From contig NZ_JBHLWM010000001.1 in assembly GCF_042432815.1 (NCBI RefSeq), positions 124,001 to 188,000 on the forward strand: a DNA stretch of 64,000 nucleotides. Direction: 5' to 3'. The translations under genes were made by a program, and so were the position numbers. Positions 26,296 to 35,976 of this stretch are shown here, piece after piece (position 1 is the first letter of the stretch; each line of letters begins with the position of its first letter). The notes beneath the pieces are model-generated. The model searched no databases and had not been told where the DNA came from. It saw only the letters and a program-made list of their open reading frames with translations. Source of the stretch: Rhodopseudomonas telluris (GTDB taxonomy: Bacteria; Pseudomonadota; Alphaproteobacteria; Rhizobiales; Xanthobacteraceae).

Positions 26296-26417
26296 CCCCG
26301 TCATTGCGAGGAGCGTAGCGACGAAGCAATCCAGCCCCGTGCACTGCGCTGGATTGCTTCGCGGAGCCTGTCATCGGGCGGCGCTAAGCGCCGACCCGGT
26401 GGCTCGCAATGACGGGG
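26296..26417. repeat. Palindromic intergenic repeat, copy 1
   Basis: Begins CCCCGTCATTGCGAGGAGCG and ends with its reverse complement around CTCGCAATGACGGGG, with inner arms GAAGCAATCCAG and TGGATTGCTTCGCGG. The same unit recurs at 30477-30564. It lies between the convergent SDR and P450 genes and may also stop transcription. Confidence 0.85.
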
Positions 26418-26458
26418 TAGGCTCATCGAATAGTCGCGAATTTCGCTAAAGCCGGCGC

Positions 26459-27838
26459 TTACCTCACCGGCGCCACGTTCACCCGCAGCCCGTCCTTCGG
26501 CTTCGGGATCGGCCACATCTGCCAGTTCGACGTGTAGTTCGGCGGCAGACTGACGCTGACGTTCTGCAGCAGGTGCACGGCGAAGCATTTCGCCTGCATG
26601 TAGGCGAAGTGCAGGCCGAGGCACATATGCGCGCCGCCGCCGAACGGGATCCAGGCGAAGCGGTGGCGGCCGCGCTGGGCCTCGTCGGTGAAGCGCAGCG
26701 GATCGAACCGGTTCGGCTCGGGCCAGATCTCCGGCATGTGGTGCGTGAACAGCGGGTTCACCGCCACCATGGTGCCTGTCGGGATGGTGTAACCCCGGAA
26801 CGTGAATTCACGCGTGGCGCGGCGCGGCAGCGACGGCACCGGCGGTCGCAGCCGCATCGCTTCCTTGAAGGCCATCTCGGTCAGCGGCAGCGCATCGAGC
26901 TGTTGAAAGCTGATGGCTTCGCCCGGCTTCAACCCGAGCCCGGCGATCTCCTCGCGCAATTTCTGCTGCCACTGCGGATTGTCGGCGAGCGCCGCGACGA
27001 AGGAGGTGAGCGAGGATGTCAGCGTGTCGTGCGCCGCCATCATCAGGAAGCTCATGTGATCGATGATGTCCTGCGTCGACAGCAGCGCGCCGTCCTCGTG
27101 GGTGGCGTGGCAGAGCTGCGAGAACAGATCGTCGCCGCCCTTGGCGCGGCGGATCGGGATCTGTTCGGAGAAGTAAGCGACGATGCGCTTGCGGCCGCGC
27201 ACGCCGCGCGCCATCGCGGTGCCCGGCCACGGCTTGCGGATCGGCGCCACCGAGGCCGCCACCATGTCGACGAAGGCGGCGTTGATCTCCTCGGTCTCGG
27301 CTCCGATTTCGGTGCCGAGGAAAGATGTCGCGGCGAGGTCGAGGGTGAGCTGCTTCATCGCCGGATAGCACAGCATCTCGCCGGGTTTGCTTTGCCACTT
27401 GGCGATACGCCGGGCGATGCCGTCGTTGAGCGCGGCCAGATAGGATTGCATCGGCCCCGCCTTGAAGGCGACCGAGAGCGCGCGGCGGTGCAGGCGATGC
27501 TCGTCGAAATCGAGCATCATCAGGCCGCGCGGGAACAGCAGGTTGAGGATCGGTCCCCAGCCGTGACTGGATGAGAACAGCTTGGTGTTATCGAACAGCA
27601 CGAACTCGTTGGCCTCGGGCCCGAGCAGGGTGATCGAGGTCTCGCCGAGCACGCGGCTGCGATACACCGGCCCGTAGTTGCGGGCCATCATCTCGACCTG
27701 GCCCTTCGGATCGGCGAGCACTTCGAAGGTGCGGCCAATCACCGGCCAGCCCTCGTCTCCGGGAATGTGCGCGAGGGCGCTGCGTTTCGGCGGCGGCAGC
27801 CGTGCGACGAGCGATGAGTCCGCGACCTGGATCGACAT
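26459..27838 (-). CDS. Cytochrome P450
   Basis: A 459-residue monooxygenase. The haem loop is FGGGAHMCLG with proximal ligand Cys406. The I-helix oxygen-activating motif is AAHDTLTSS, the K-helix ExxR is in KEAMRLRPP, and NRFDPLRF is the meander. No membrane anchor, as usual in bacteria. P450s insert one oxygen atom into a C-H bond using electrons from a ferredoxin; no redox partner is adjacent. Substrate and CYP family cannot be read here. Confidence 0.95.
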   Translation of the reverse strand: MSIQVADSSLVARLPPPKRSALAHIPGDEGWPVIGRTFEVLADPKGQVEMMARNYGPVYRSRVLGETSITLLGPEANEFVLFDNTKLFSSSHGWGPILNLLFPRGLMMLDFDEHRLHRRALSVAFKAGPMQSYLAALNDGIARRIAKWQSKPGEMLCYPAMKQLTLDLAATSFLGTEIGAETEEINAAFVDMVAASVAPIRKPWPGTAMARGVRGRKRIVAYFSEQIPIRRAKGGDDLFSQLCHATHEDGALLSTQDIIDHMSFLMMAAHDTLTSSLTSFVAALADNPQWQQKLREEIAGLGLKPGEAISFQQLDALPLTEMAFKEAMRLRPPVPSLPRRATREFTFRGYTIPTGTMVAVNPLFTHHMPEIWPEPNRFDPLRFTDEAQRGRHRFAWIPFGGGAHMCLGLHFAYMQAKCFAVHLLQNVSVSLPPNYTSNWQMWPIPKPKDGLRVNVAPVR

Positions 27839-27960
27839 AGGGTTTCCTCGGCGTTTCCTGCAGCCTGCGCGGAGGTGATCCTCCGTCTTGCGGCTTTATT
27901 GCAGTTGAAAATAGGAGGCGCTTGATCGGCTTGGCAAGCGCTAACTCGGCGCGCGACCGG

Positions 27961-29385
27961 TCAGGACGCCGCGGTCTGCGGGCGAGCCGCCGCGGGCTCG
28001 TGGGGTGTCAGGATCGCCATCGGTGCTGCAACGCCGCGTAAGGGATGCTCGCCGAGCGGTTCCAGCGGTAAGCTGATATGACGCGCCGCAGCGGCGGTGA
28101 TCAGGATGTTGTGGCCGAGAGTCTTTTGCAGCGCCTCGACGCGGCTGGCTTCATTGACGGCGGGACCGATCACGGTGAAGTCGAGCCGGTTCGGGGCGCC
28201 GATATTGCCGAAGAAGACTTCGCCCTCGTGCAGCGCGATGCCGGCGCGCAGGGGGCGCCAGCCTTCGACATCGGCGAGGCCGGGCGGTGGTTCGAGGTTG
28301 AGCCGCGTCAGCCCGGCCTGCGCAGCTTGGGCTGCAGCGAGCGCCGCGTTGCCGGCAGCGCAGCCCTCGTCGCTGAGCGGAAACACTGCCAGCAGACCGT
28401 CGCCGATGAATTTCAGCACCTCGCCACCCTGCGCCAGCACGGCGTCGACGAATACCTCGAAATAAGCGTTGAGCACCGTGATGGTGTCCCAGCCGCTGAG
28501 CCGGTCCGACAGGTCGGTGAAGCCGCGCATATCCGAGACCCAGATGATGGCGCGGATCGGCTCGCCGCTGCCGCGCTTGATGTCGCCGCTCAGCACCTTG
28601 GCGGCGGCCACCGGACCAAGATAAGCGCCGAGCGCATTGGTGGAGATCCGCGCCGCGATGTGGCGTTCGACATGCAGTGTGAACAGCACCAGCACGCGCC
28701 TGATCTCCGCCAGGTGCTCGTCGCCAAAGCCGCCCGGGCGTGTCGTCGCGAGGGTGACGGCGTGGCGGAAGCCTTCCCCGCCGAGCGGCAGCGCCAGATA
28801 CTCGGTGTAACCGCTGGCCGCCAGATCGCGCATGATCGGGAATTCAGCCTGCGCAGCGGCGTCCTGCGGATCGCGGCGGATCGCTATGCCTTGCTCGAAG
28901 ATCCAGCGCAGCGGGTTGAGCTTGAACGCGTCGGTCTCCGCAGTTGCTTGCGGCACCTGCACTTCGTCGCACAGCCCGTCCGATGAGCGCCAGTTCCACG
29001 CGAAGCCCAGCAGTTGCGGATGCAGCGTGCCGATATGCAGTGTGGCGCGATCGATCGGCAGCCCGGCCGCGTTCATCCGCCACATCAGCGCTTCGAACGT
29101 CAGCAGCAACTCGCGCTCGCCGGCCGCCTCGAGCAGCAGCCAGCGCTGCAATTCTTCGACCGTGCCGGCGGCAGGCGCGCAGCTGCGACCGCGCTGGCTG
29201 CGTTGAATGATGGTCACGCCCGGCGGATAGACGCGGACCGCGTCGCGCGGCGCGGCCAGGTCGGTGGCGGTTTCTGAAATGGCAGGATCGGTCACTGCGA
29301 CAATCTGCCCCTTTGGGGCCGGCGTCGCAAGCCGCGACGCGCGGCCGCACGCGCCGATCTTGTTCGAAAGCAAAGAGTTACCCAT
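27961..29385 (-). CDS. Class III adenylate/guanylate cyclase with GAF-like region
   Basis: A 474-residue protein. Residues about 80-250 include a GAF-like sensor (FKLNPLRWIFEQGIAIR, then YTEYLALPL). The cyclase homology domain (275-450) has two metal-binding Asp, D285 in WVSDMRGFTDLSD and D329 in FIGDGLLAVF, and transition-state residues in DFTVIGPAVNEASRVE. It should make cAMP from ATP; the substrate-specifying pair was not verified. The start at 29385 is 50 bases from htpX on the other strand; later starts are possible since residues 1-30 look non-essential. Confidence 0.88.
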   Translation of the reverse strand: MGNSLLSNKIGACGRASRLATPAPKGQIVAVTDPAISETATDLAAPRDAVRVYPPGVTIIQRSQRGRSCAPAAGTVEELQRWLLLEAAGERELLLTFEALMWRMNAAGLPIDRATLHIGTLHPQLLGFAWNWRSSDGLCDEVQVPQATAETDAFKLNPLRWIFEQGIAIRRDPQDAAAQAEFPIMRDLAASGYTEYLALPLGGEGFRHAVTLATTRPGGFGDEHLAEIRRVLVLFTLHVERHIAARISTNALGAYLGPVAAAKVLSGDIKRGSGEPIRAIIWVSDMRGFTDLSDRLSGWDTITVLNAYFEVFVDAVLAQGGEVLKFIGDGLLAVFPLSDEGCAAGNAALAAAQAAQAGLTRLNLEPPPGLADVEGWRPLRAGIALHEGEVFFGNIGAPNRLDFTVIGPAVNEASRVEALQKTLGHNILITAAAARHISLPLEPLGEHPLRGVAAPMAILTPHEPAAARPQTAAS

Positions 29386-29435
29386 CTCACGGATGCGTTA
29401 TCCGCTCCTCCGGAGTGGGACGCAGGAGGAGGACC

Positions 29436-30407
29436 ATGAGTTACTTCAAGACTGCGATGCTGCTCGCCGGGTTGACCGCGCTGTTCATGGGCGTCGGCTA
29501 CCTGATCGGCGGTGCCAATGGCGCCCTGATCGCGCTGGTCGTCGCGGCGGCGATGAACATCTTCACCTACTGGAACTCCGACCGGATGGTGCTGTCGATG
29601 TACGGCGCCCAGGAGGTCGACGCGCGCACCGCGCCGGACCTGTATCGGATGGTCGCCGAGCTGGCCGGCCGCGCCTCGCTGCCGATGCCGCGCGTGTATA
29701 TCATGGACAATCCGCAGCCCAACGCGTTCGCGACCGGCCGCAATCCGGAGAACGCCGCGGTGGCGGTGACCACCGGCCTGATGGGCCAGCTCAGCCGCGA
29801 GGAGCTGGCCGGTGTGGTGGCGCACGAGCTGGCGCACATCAAGCATCACGACACGCTGCTGATGACCATCACGGCGACCATCGCCGGTGCGATCTCGATG
29901 ATCGCGCAGTTCGGCATGTTCTTCGGCGGTAACCGAAACAATAACGGCCCGGGCATCATCGGCTCGCTGGCGCTGATGATCCTCGCGCCGCTCGGCGCGA
30001 TGCTGGTGCAGATGGCGATCAGCCGGACCCGCGAATACGCCGCCGACGAGATGGGCGCGCGGATCTGCGGCCAGCCGATGTGGCTCGCCTCGGCGCTGCG
30101 CCGGATCGAGGCCGCCGCGCATCAGGTGCCGAACTATGACGCCGAGCGGGCGCCCGCGACCGCGCATATGTTCATCATCAACCCGCTGTCGGGCCAGGGC
30201 ATGGACAATCTGTTCGCCACCCATCCTTCAACCGACAACCGCGTCGCTGCGCTGCAGCGGCTCGCCGGCGAAATCGGCGGCGATGGCGCGAGCTTCGGCC
30301 GACCGGCTAGCCAGTCGCAGCGCGGCCCGTGGAGCGGTCAGCCGCGCGGCAGCGGCGCCTCGCGCAGCCCGTGGAGCGGCGGCTCGTCGCGCGGTCCCTG
30401 GGGGTAG
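29436..30407 (+). CDS. htpX: HtpX, membrane zinc metalloprotease
   Basis: A 323-residue inner-membrane protease that removes misfolded membrane proteins. Two N-terminal spans (about 5-45) precede the catalytic motif HELAH at 130-134, with the third zinc ligand in REYAADEMGA. Two more hydrophobic segments lie between (about 140-190). The last 40 residues form a Gly/Ser/Arg-rich tail with repeated GPW and SPW motifs, longer than in E. coli. I chose the ATG at 29436, preceded by GGAGGAGG; a longer frame upstream overlaps the divergent cyclase. A strong terminator follows. Confidence 0.95.
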   Translation: MSYFKTAMLLAGLTALFMGVGYLIGGANGALIALVVAAAMNIFTYWNSDRMVLSMYGAQEVDARTAPDLYRMVAELAGRASLPMPRVYIMDNPQPNAFATGRNPENAAVAVTTGLMGQLSREELAGVVAHELAHIKHHDTLLMTITATIAGAISMIAQFGMFFGGNRNNNGPGIIGSLALMILAPLGAMLVQMAISRTREYAADEMGARICGQPMWLASALRRIEAAAHQVPNYDAERAPATAHMFIINPLSGQGMDNLFATHPSTDNRVAALQRLAGEIGGDGASFGRPASQSQRGPWSGQPRGSGASRSPWSGGSSRGPWG

Positions 30408-30432
30408 TGCTTCCTCTTCATGCTGAGCGTCG

Positions 30433-30459
30433 AAGGCCCCGGTCCGCCGGGGCCTTTTT
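30433..30459 (+). terminator. Rho-independent terminator of htpX
   Basis: AAGGCCCCGG pairs with CCGGGGCCTT across TCCG and is followed by a T run. It lies 25 bases after the htpX stop. Confidence 0.92.
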
Positions 30460-30476
30460 GTTGAGCACCACCTCTC

Positions 30477-30564
30477 CCCCGTCATTGCGAGGAGCGAAGC
30501 GACGAAGCAATCCAGCTCAGTGCACTGCGCTCTGGATTGCTTCGCTTCGCTCGCAATGACGGGG
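30477..30564. repeat. Palindromic intergenic repeat, copy 2
   Basis: Shares CCCCGTCATTGCGAGGAGCG, GACGAAGCAATCCAG, the GCACTGCGCT centre and the closing TCGCAATGACGGGG with copy 1 at 26296. This copy is shorter and lacks the extra 34 bases near the right arm. Located after the htpX terminator. Confidence 0.88.
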
Positions 30565-30818
30565 AGAGAGCACATAGCTCGGTCCAGCACCGCACGTGGT
30601 GCGATGCACAGTCCATTGACGGCTGGCGCGGCGCTCTGCACACTCGCTTGGTTTCGATTGACTTCATTGTCCGCCGTTGCGGATGCGCGTTGATTCTAAG
30701 TAATTGCGTGGCGCTGACCGGGCCGTTTGTGAACCCCGTCGACCAATACTGATTTCACTTACCTGTCGGGTAATCGACCCGACGACGACCGGCTGCGAGG
30801 CTGTGGCCCGTAGCTTGA

Positions 30819-32258
30819 TTGCCCGGGATCGTCGCCATGCATTCCACGTCCGCTGCCGCCGTCACCGCTGCATCGTCTCGCCGCTGGCATGTGCTCGCGA
30901 TCGTCGTCGCGGCGCAGTTCATGTTCGGAGTGGATTCCTTCATCGTCAACGTCGCGCTGCCGACCATCGCGGTCGAGCTGAACGCGTCGTCGTCGCAGCT
31001 CGGCGCGGTGATCGCGATCTATCTGATCGGCTATGCGACGCTGATCGTCACCGGTGGCCGGCTCGGCGACATCTACGGCACCAAGACGGTGTTTCTTCTT
31101 GGCGTCGCCGGCTTCACGCTGACGTCGCTGTGGTGCGGGCTGGCGCAGTCCGGCACCGAGCTGATCCTGGCGCGGCTGGCGCAGGGCACGACCGCGGCGC
31201 TGATGGTGCCGCAGGTACTTGCGACGCTGCACGTGCTGTTTCCCGATGCGGCCCGCACCAAGGCGTTCGCGATCTACGGCATCGTGCTCGGCCTCGCCGG
31301 CGCGGCCGGCTTCGCGCTCGGTGGCCTGCTGGTGACGCTCGATCTCGGCGGCTTCGGCTGGCGGGCGATTTTCTTCGTCAACGGCCCGATCGGGCTGATC
31401 ATCATCGCGGCGGCCGCTCTGATCGTGCCGCAGGCGCCGCGCCGGCCCGGCACGCGGCTCGATCTGCCGGGTGCGGTGATCCTGTTCATCGGTCTGCTCA
31501 GTATTATTGGTCCGCTGCTGTTCGGCCAGGAACTCGGCTGGGCGCCATGGATCTGGCTGGCGATGGCCGGCGGCGGCGCGATCGTGGCGCTGTTCCTGCG
31601 CTACGAACGCGCGCTGGCCGCACGCGGCGGCATGCCGCTGATCGATCTTGGCCTGCTCGCCGATCCGGCCTTCATGCGCGGCCTCGGGGCGGTGTTCTGC
31701 TTCTTCTTCGCCAACCAGTCGTTCTATCTGGTGATCACGCTGTACATGCAGATGGCGCTGCAGATCCCGCCGCTGCCGGCCGGATTGGTGTTCCTGCCGC
31801 TGGCGCTGGCCTTCGTGATTGCGGCGCGGCACTCGGGTGCGCGCGCCAAGCGGCGCGGCACGCTGGTGCTGATCGAAGGCTGCCTGCTGCAGATCGCCGG
31901 GCTCGGGGTGATCGCGCTGACTGTGGCGAGCGTCGCCGCACCGTCGCCGGCCTTGGTGGCGCTGGTGTTGATCGTGGTCGGCTATGGGCAGGGGCTGGTG
32001 ATGGCGCCGCTGTCCGGCGCGGTGCTGGCCAGCGTGCAGGCGCACAGCGCCGGCTCGGGCTCCGGCCTGTACGGAACGACGACCCAGATCTCCAGCGCCG
32101 CCGGCATTGCGGCCATCGGCTCGCTGTACTTCGCGCTGGCGGCGGTGTCGTCGGGGCGCTTCGCCCTGCTGGTCGCGCTCGCCGTGCTCGCGGTCTCGCT
32201 GGTTGGGTGCATCGTGCTGCTGCGCCGGATGCGACGGGCGGCTTTGGTCCCATCGTAG
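30819..32258 (+). CDS. MFS transporter, DHA2-type drug exporter
   Basis: A 479-residue major facilitator with about 14 membrane segments. DHA2 motifs are visible: the first helix with FGVDSFIVNVALPTI (motif D1), loop 2-3 motif GGRLGDIYGTK (motif A) and GLAGAAGFALGGLL (motif C) in helix 5. Such proteins use the proton gradient to expel drugs or metabolites. The second Met at 30837 is a plausible start. There is no adjacent regulator. Substrate unknown. Confidence 0.92.
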   Translation: MPGIVAMHSTSAAAVTAASSRRWHVLAIVVAAQFMFGVDSFIVNVALPTIAVELNASSSQLGAVIAIYLIGYATLIVTGGRLGDIYGTKTVFLLGVAGFTLTSLWCGLAQSGTELILARLAQGTTAALMVPQVLATLHVLFPDAARTKAFAIYGIVLGLAGAAGFALGGLLVTLDLGGFGWRAIFFVNGPIGLIIIAAAALIVPQAPRRPGTRLDLPGAVILFIGLLSIIGPLLFGQELGWAPWIWLAMAGGGAIVALFLRYERALAARGGMPLIDLGLLADPAFMRGLGAVFCFFFANQSFYLVITLYMQMALQIPPLPAGLVFLPLALAFVIAARHSGARAKRRGTLVLIEGCLLQIAGLGVIALTVASVAAPSPALVALVLIVVGYGQGLVMAPLSGAVLASVQAHSAGSGSGLYGTTTQISSAAGIAAIGSLYFALAAVSSGRFALLVALAVLAVSLVGCIVLLRRMRRAALVPS

Positions 32259-32450
32259 GGGATGTAACGTCGAACGGAGCTGCGTTAGCCTTTCGTCGCC
32301 GCGCGTCGGGGACCGCGCGGCCGGATCGGCTGGCGCCGCCGCCTGACGCCTGCGCGTCATTTCCCTTGAATTAAACGATCGGTTGGTGAATTTTACCAGC
32401 CTTAGCGAAACCGGGCCGCCAAGTGCCTGGATCGCGCCGGGGGAGGACGC

Positions 32451-33488
32451 GTGGACAGCACGATATTCCTGTTTCTTTTGCAGGACGGCATCATCAATGG
32501 TGCGGTCTATGCGCTCGTCGCCATCGCGCTGGTGCTGGTGTTCGCGGTCACGCGCGTCATTCTGGTGCCGCAGGGCGAATTCGTCGCGTTCACGGCGCTG
32601 ACCATTGCGGCGCTGGAGAACGGCGTTGCGCCGGCGACGCCGTGGCTGCTGCTGGCGCTCGGCGTCCTCGCCGCGGCGTCCGGACTGATCCGGCATTTCA
32701 AAGATCTGACGCTGCGCCGCGTCGCTTTCATCGCGCTGTTCGATCTGGCGCTGCCGATCGCGCTGCTGCTGCTGACGCGCGCGGTGGCGCCGATGAAGAT
32801 CGGGCAGGTCGGCAGCATCCTGCTGGCGATCGCGCTGATCACCCCGATGGGGCCGATGCTGTACCGCATCGCATTCGAGCCGATCGCCCATGCCAGCGTG
32901 CTGGTGCTGCTGATGGCGTCGTTCGGCGTGCATTTCTCGCTGATGGGGCTCGGCCTGCTGTTCTTCGGGCCGGAAGGCACCGGCACCACGCCGCTGTCGT
33001 CGCAATGCTTCTCGCTGGGTGAGTTGCTGATCACCGGGCAGAGCGTCGCGGTGCTGGTGGTGACGGCCGCGCTGCTGGGGCTGTTCGCGCTGTTCTTCGG
33101 CCGCACGCTGCTCGGCAAGGCGCTGAAAGCCTGCTCGTCGAACCGCACCGGCGCGCGCCTCGTCGGCATTCCGATCTCGGCGGCCGGGCAGATCGCGTTC
33201 GCGCTGGCGGCGCTGATCGGCGCAGTGTCGGGCGCGCTGGTCGGGCCGCTGATGACGGTGGCCTACGACTCCGGATTCCTGATCGGCCTGAAGGCGTTCG
33301 TCGCCGCGATTCTCGGCGGGTTGGTGAGCTATCCGCTGACCGTGCTGGCGGCGCTCACGGTCGGCTTCGCCGAGGCGCTGTTTTCGTTCTGGGCCAGCAA
33401 TTTCAAGGAAGTGCTGGTGTTCACCCTGATCATCCCGGTGCTCGCCTGGCGCTCGATCGTCGCGCCCCATGCCGAGGAATCGGAATGA
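32451..33488 (+). CDS. Branched-chain-type ABC permease (LivH-like)
   Basis: A 345-residue inner-membrane permease with a GTG start. Family landmarks are LLQDGIINGAVYALVAIALV at the start, ACSSNRTGARLVGIP in the coupling loop, and GLKAFVAAILGGLVSYPL near the end. It pairs with the permease half of the next gene to form the channel. Its stop overlaps the next start by four bases (ATGA). It has an extra hydrophobic insertion (about 60-120) compared with E. coli LivH. Imported compound unknown. Confidence 0.92.
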   Translation: MDSTIFLFLLQDGIINGAVYALVAIALVLVFAVTRVILVPQGEFVAFTALTIAALENGVAPATPWLLLALGVLAAASGLIRHFKDLTLRRVAFIALFDLALPIALLLLTRAVAPMKIGQVGSILLAIALITPMGPMLYRIAFEPIAHASVLVLLMASFGVHFSLMGLGLLFFGPEGTGTTPLSSQCFSLGELLITGQSVAVLVVTAALLGLFALFFGRTLLGKALKACSSNRTGARLVGIPISAAGQIAFALAALIGAVSGALVGPLMTVAYDSGFLIGLKAFVAAILGGLVSYPLTVLAALTVGFAEALFSFWASNFKEVLVFTLIIPVLAWRSIVAPHAEESE

Positions 33489-35257
33489 AGCCGCGCGCGC
33501 CGAAACTGATCCCCGCGGCGATCGCCGCCGCGATCCTGATCCTCCCGTTCACCGGGCTGATGCCGGATTACTGGATCACGCTGTTCAACTATATCGGCAT
33601 CTCGAGCCTGGTTGCGATCGGGCTGGTGCTGCTCACCGGCGTCGGCGGCATGACGTCGTTCGGCCAGGCCGCGTTCGTCGGCTTCGGCGCTTACACGACC
33701 GGCGTGCTGACGGTGTATTTCGGAATCTCGCCATGGCTGACGCTGCCGGCGGCGATCGCCGTCACCATGGTGGCGGCGCTGCTGGTCGGCGCCATCACGG
33801 TGCGGCTCAGTGGTCACTACCTGCCGCTCGGCACCATCGCCTGGGGCATTGCGTTCTACTACCTGTTCGGCAATCTGAGCTGGCTCGGCGCCCATGATGG
33901 CCTGCCGGGCATTCCGGCGCTCAAGATCGGCTCCTACGCGCTGATCGCGCCGCGCGATTACTTCGTGGTAGTGTGGATCGCCGTGGTGCTGGCGGTGATC
34001 GCCACGCAGAACCTGCTCGGCGGCCGGGTCGGCCGCGCGGTGCGGGCGCTGCGGCGCTCGACCCGCGCGGCGGAAGCGTTCGGCGTCAACACCGCGGGCG
34101 CCAAGCTGATGGTGTTCGTCTATGCGGCGATGCTGGCGGGCCTCGCCGGCTGGCTGTACGCGCATTTCCAGCGCTCGGTGTCGCCCGGCCCGTTCGGCAT
34201 CACGGCCGGCACCGAATATCTGCTGATGGCCGTGCTCGGCGGCGCGGGGCGCGTCTATGGGGCGATTCTCGGCGCGGCCGGCATCACCTTCCTGCGCGAT
34301 CAGTTGCAGGACTGGCTGCCGCGGCTGCTCGGCCACACCGGCAATTTCGAGATCATCGCGTTCGGCGCCGTGCTGGTGCTGCTGCTGCAGACCGCGCCCG
34401 GCGGGCTGTGGCCGATCCTGTTCGGCCCGCCGCCGGCCCCGAAAGTCCCGCCGCCGCCCGACGGCGATCGCTTGCCGGCGCGCACGCTGCCTGCGCCCGG
34501 CACCAAGCTGTTGCAGGCCGATCAGGCGCGCAAGAGTTTCGGCGGTTTGGTCGCCGTCAACGACGTCGGCTTCGAGGTCGAGAGCGGCCGCATCATCGGT
34601 TTGATCGGGCCGAACGGTGCCGGCAAGAGCACCACATTCAACCTGATCACCGGCGTGTTGCCGCTGACCTCCGGCAAGATCGCGTTCGAAGGCCATCCGC
34701 TCGCCGCGCAGACGCCGCAGCGCGCGGCGCGGCTCGGGCTCGGCCGCACCTTCCAGCATGTCGAGATCGTCGCCGACATGAGCGTGGTCGAGAACGTCGC
34801 GCTCGGCGCGCATCTGCGCGGGCAGGCTGGCGTGCTACGGGCGATCTTCCGGCTCGACCGCGCCGAGGAAGCGCAACTGCTCGACAGCGCCCGGCGTGCG
34901 CTCGCCCGCGTCGGCCTCGCCGAGGTGGCGGACGAGCCGGCCGGCACGCTGGCGCTCGGCCAACTGCGGCTAATTGAAGTTGCCCGCGCGCTGTGCCTGG
35001 AGCCGGTGTTGCTGCTGCTCGACGAGCCGGCCGCCGGGCTCCGCGTCGGCGAGAAGAAGGCGCTCGCCAAGCTGCTGCGCGAGGTGCGGGCCGAGGGCAT
35101 GAGCGTGCTGCTGGTCGAGCACGACATGGACTTCGTCATGAGCCTCGCCGATCGCCTCGTCGTGCTCGATTTCGGTACCAAGATCGCCGAAGGCGCGCCG
35201 GCCGCGATTCGCGAGAATCCGGCGGTGCTCGAAGCCTATCTCGGAGGCGTGTCGTGA
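33485..35257 (+). CDS. Fused LivM-like permease and LivG-like ATPase
   Basis: A 590-residue fusion. Residues 1-310 are a LivM-type permease with GGMTSFGQAAFVGFGAY, NTAGAKLMVFVYAAMLAGLA and LGGAGRVYGAILGA. A Pro-rich linker (about 312-335, PPPAPKVPPPPDGD) leads to an ATPase with Walker A GPNGAGKST, Walker B LLLLDEPAAGL and the LivG-type interaction region GRTFQHVEIVADM. The signature is LALGQ rather than LSGGQ, as in some LivG proteins. It ends with the switch His in VEHDMDFV. Overlaps both neighbours by four bases. Confidence 0.93.
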   Translation: MKPRAPKLIPAAIAAAILILPFTGLMPDYWITLFNYIGISSLVAIGLVLLTGVGGMTSFGQAAFVGFGAYTTGVLTVYFGISPWLTLPAAIAVTMVAALLVGAITVRLSGHYLPLGTIAWGIAFYYLFGNLSWLGAHDGLPGIPALKIGSYALIAPRDYFVVVWIAVVLAVIATQNLLGGRVGRAVRALRRSTRAAEAFGVNTAGAKLMVFVYAAMLAGLAGWLYAHFQRSVSPGPFGITAGTEYLLMAVLGGAGRVYGAILGAAGITFLRDQLQDWLPRLLGHTGNFEIIAFGAVLVLLLQTAPGGLWPILFGPPPAPKVPPPPDGDRLPARTLPAPGTKLLQADQARKSFGGLVAVNDVGFEVESGRIIGLIGPNGAGKSTTFNLITGVLPLTSGKIAFEGHPLAAQTPQRAARLGLGRTFQHVEIVADMSVVENVALGAHLRGQAGVLRAIFRLDRAEEAQLLDSARRALARVGLAEVADEPAGTLALGQLRLIEVARALCLEPVLLLLDEPAAGLRVGEKKALAKLLREVRAEGMSVLLVEHDMDFVMSLADRLVVLDFGTKIAEGAPAAIRENPAVLEAYLGGVS

Positions 35258-35976
35258 GCGCGCTGCTCGAGGTGCAGAGCGTCAGCGTCGCCTATGGCCG
35301 CGCCGAGGTGGTGCACGACGTCTCGATCAAGGTCGAGCCCGGCGCGCTGGTGACGGTGATCGGCGCCAACGGCGCCGGCAAGACGACGCTGCTCAACGCC
35401 GTGATGGGGCTGCTCAAGGCGCGCGGCCGGCTGGTGTTTCGCGGCGCCGAGATCAGCGGCGTGGCGTTGGAGTCGCGGGTCAAGGCCGGGCTGTGCCTGG
35501 TGCCGGAGCGGCGTGAGCTGTTCGCCGATATGGCGGTGGAGGACAATCTGCTGCTCGGCGGTTTCCGCCGCAGCCGTGCCGAGCGCAGCCAGACCATCGC
35601 GGAAATCTATGCGCGGCTGCCACGGCTCAAGGAGCGCCGCGCCCAGCTCGCTGGGACGCTCTCCGGTGGCGAACGCCAGATGCTGGCGATGGGCCGGGCG
35701 CTGATGGCGCGGCCGACGCTGCTGATGCTCGACGAGCCGAGTCTCGGGCTGGCGCCGCGGATCGTGCGCGACGTCTTCCACATCCTGACGGATTTGCGGA
35801 AGAGCGGTGTCTCGATCCTGTTGGTCGAACAGAACGCCCGTGCGGCGCTCGAAGTCGCCGACTATGCTTACGTGATGGAACTGGGAGCGATCACCAAACA
35901 GGGATCGCCCGCCGACATCGCGGCCGATCCGCGGCTGGTCGAAAGCTATCTCGGCCTCGGCGGCCATGATTACTAG
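35254..35976 (+). CDS. LivF-like ABC transporter ATPase
   Basis: A 240-residue second ATPase of the importer. Walker A is GANGAGKTT, the Q-loop region has VPERRELFADMAVEDNL, the signature is LSGGERQ, Walker B is LLMLDEPSLGL and the switch region is VEQNARAAL. The GTG start overlaps the previous stop (GTGA). With the fused ATPase it energises the two permeases. The typical LivF length is kept. Confidence 0.94.
   Translation: MSALLEVQSVSVAYGRAEVVHDVSIKVEPGALVTVIGANGAGKTTLLNAVMGLLKARGRLVFRGAEISGVALESRVKAGLCLVPERRELFADMAVEDNLLLGGFRRSRAERSQTIAEIYARLPRLKERRAQLAGTLSGGERQMLAMGRALMARPTLLMLDEPSLGLAPRIVRDVFHILTDLRKSGVSILLVEQNARAALEVADYAYVMELGAITKQGSPADIAADPRLVESYLGLGGHDY

Noticed and set aside
30759..33470. 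903-codon minus-strand frame across the exporter and permease
   Set aside because: Low-complexity Gln/Arg/His string spanning two real genes and their gap.
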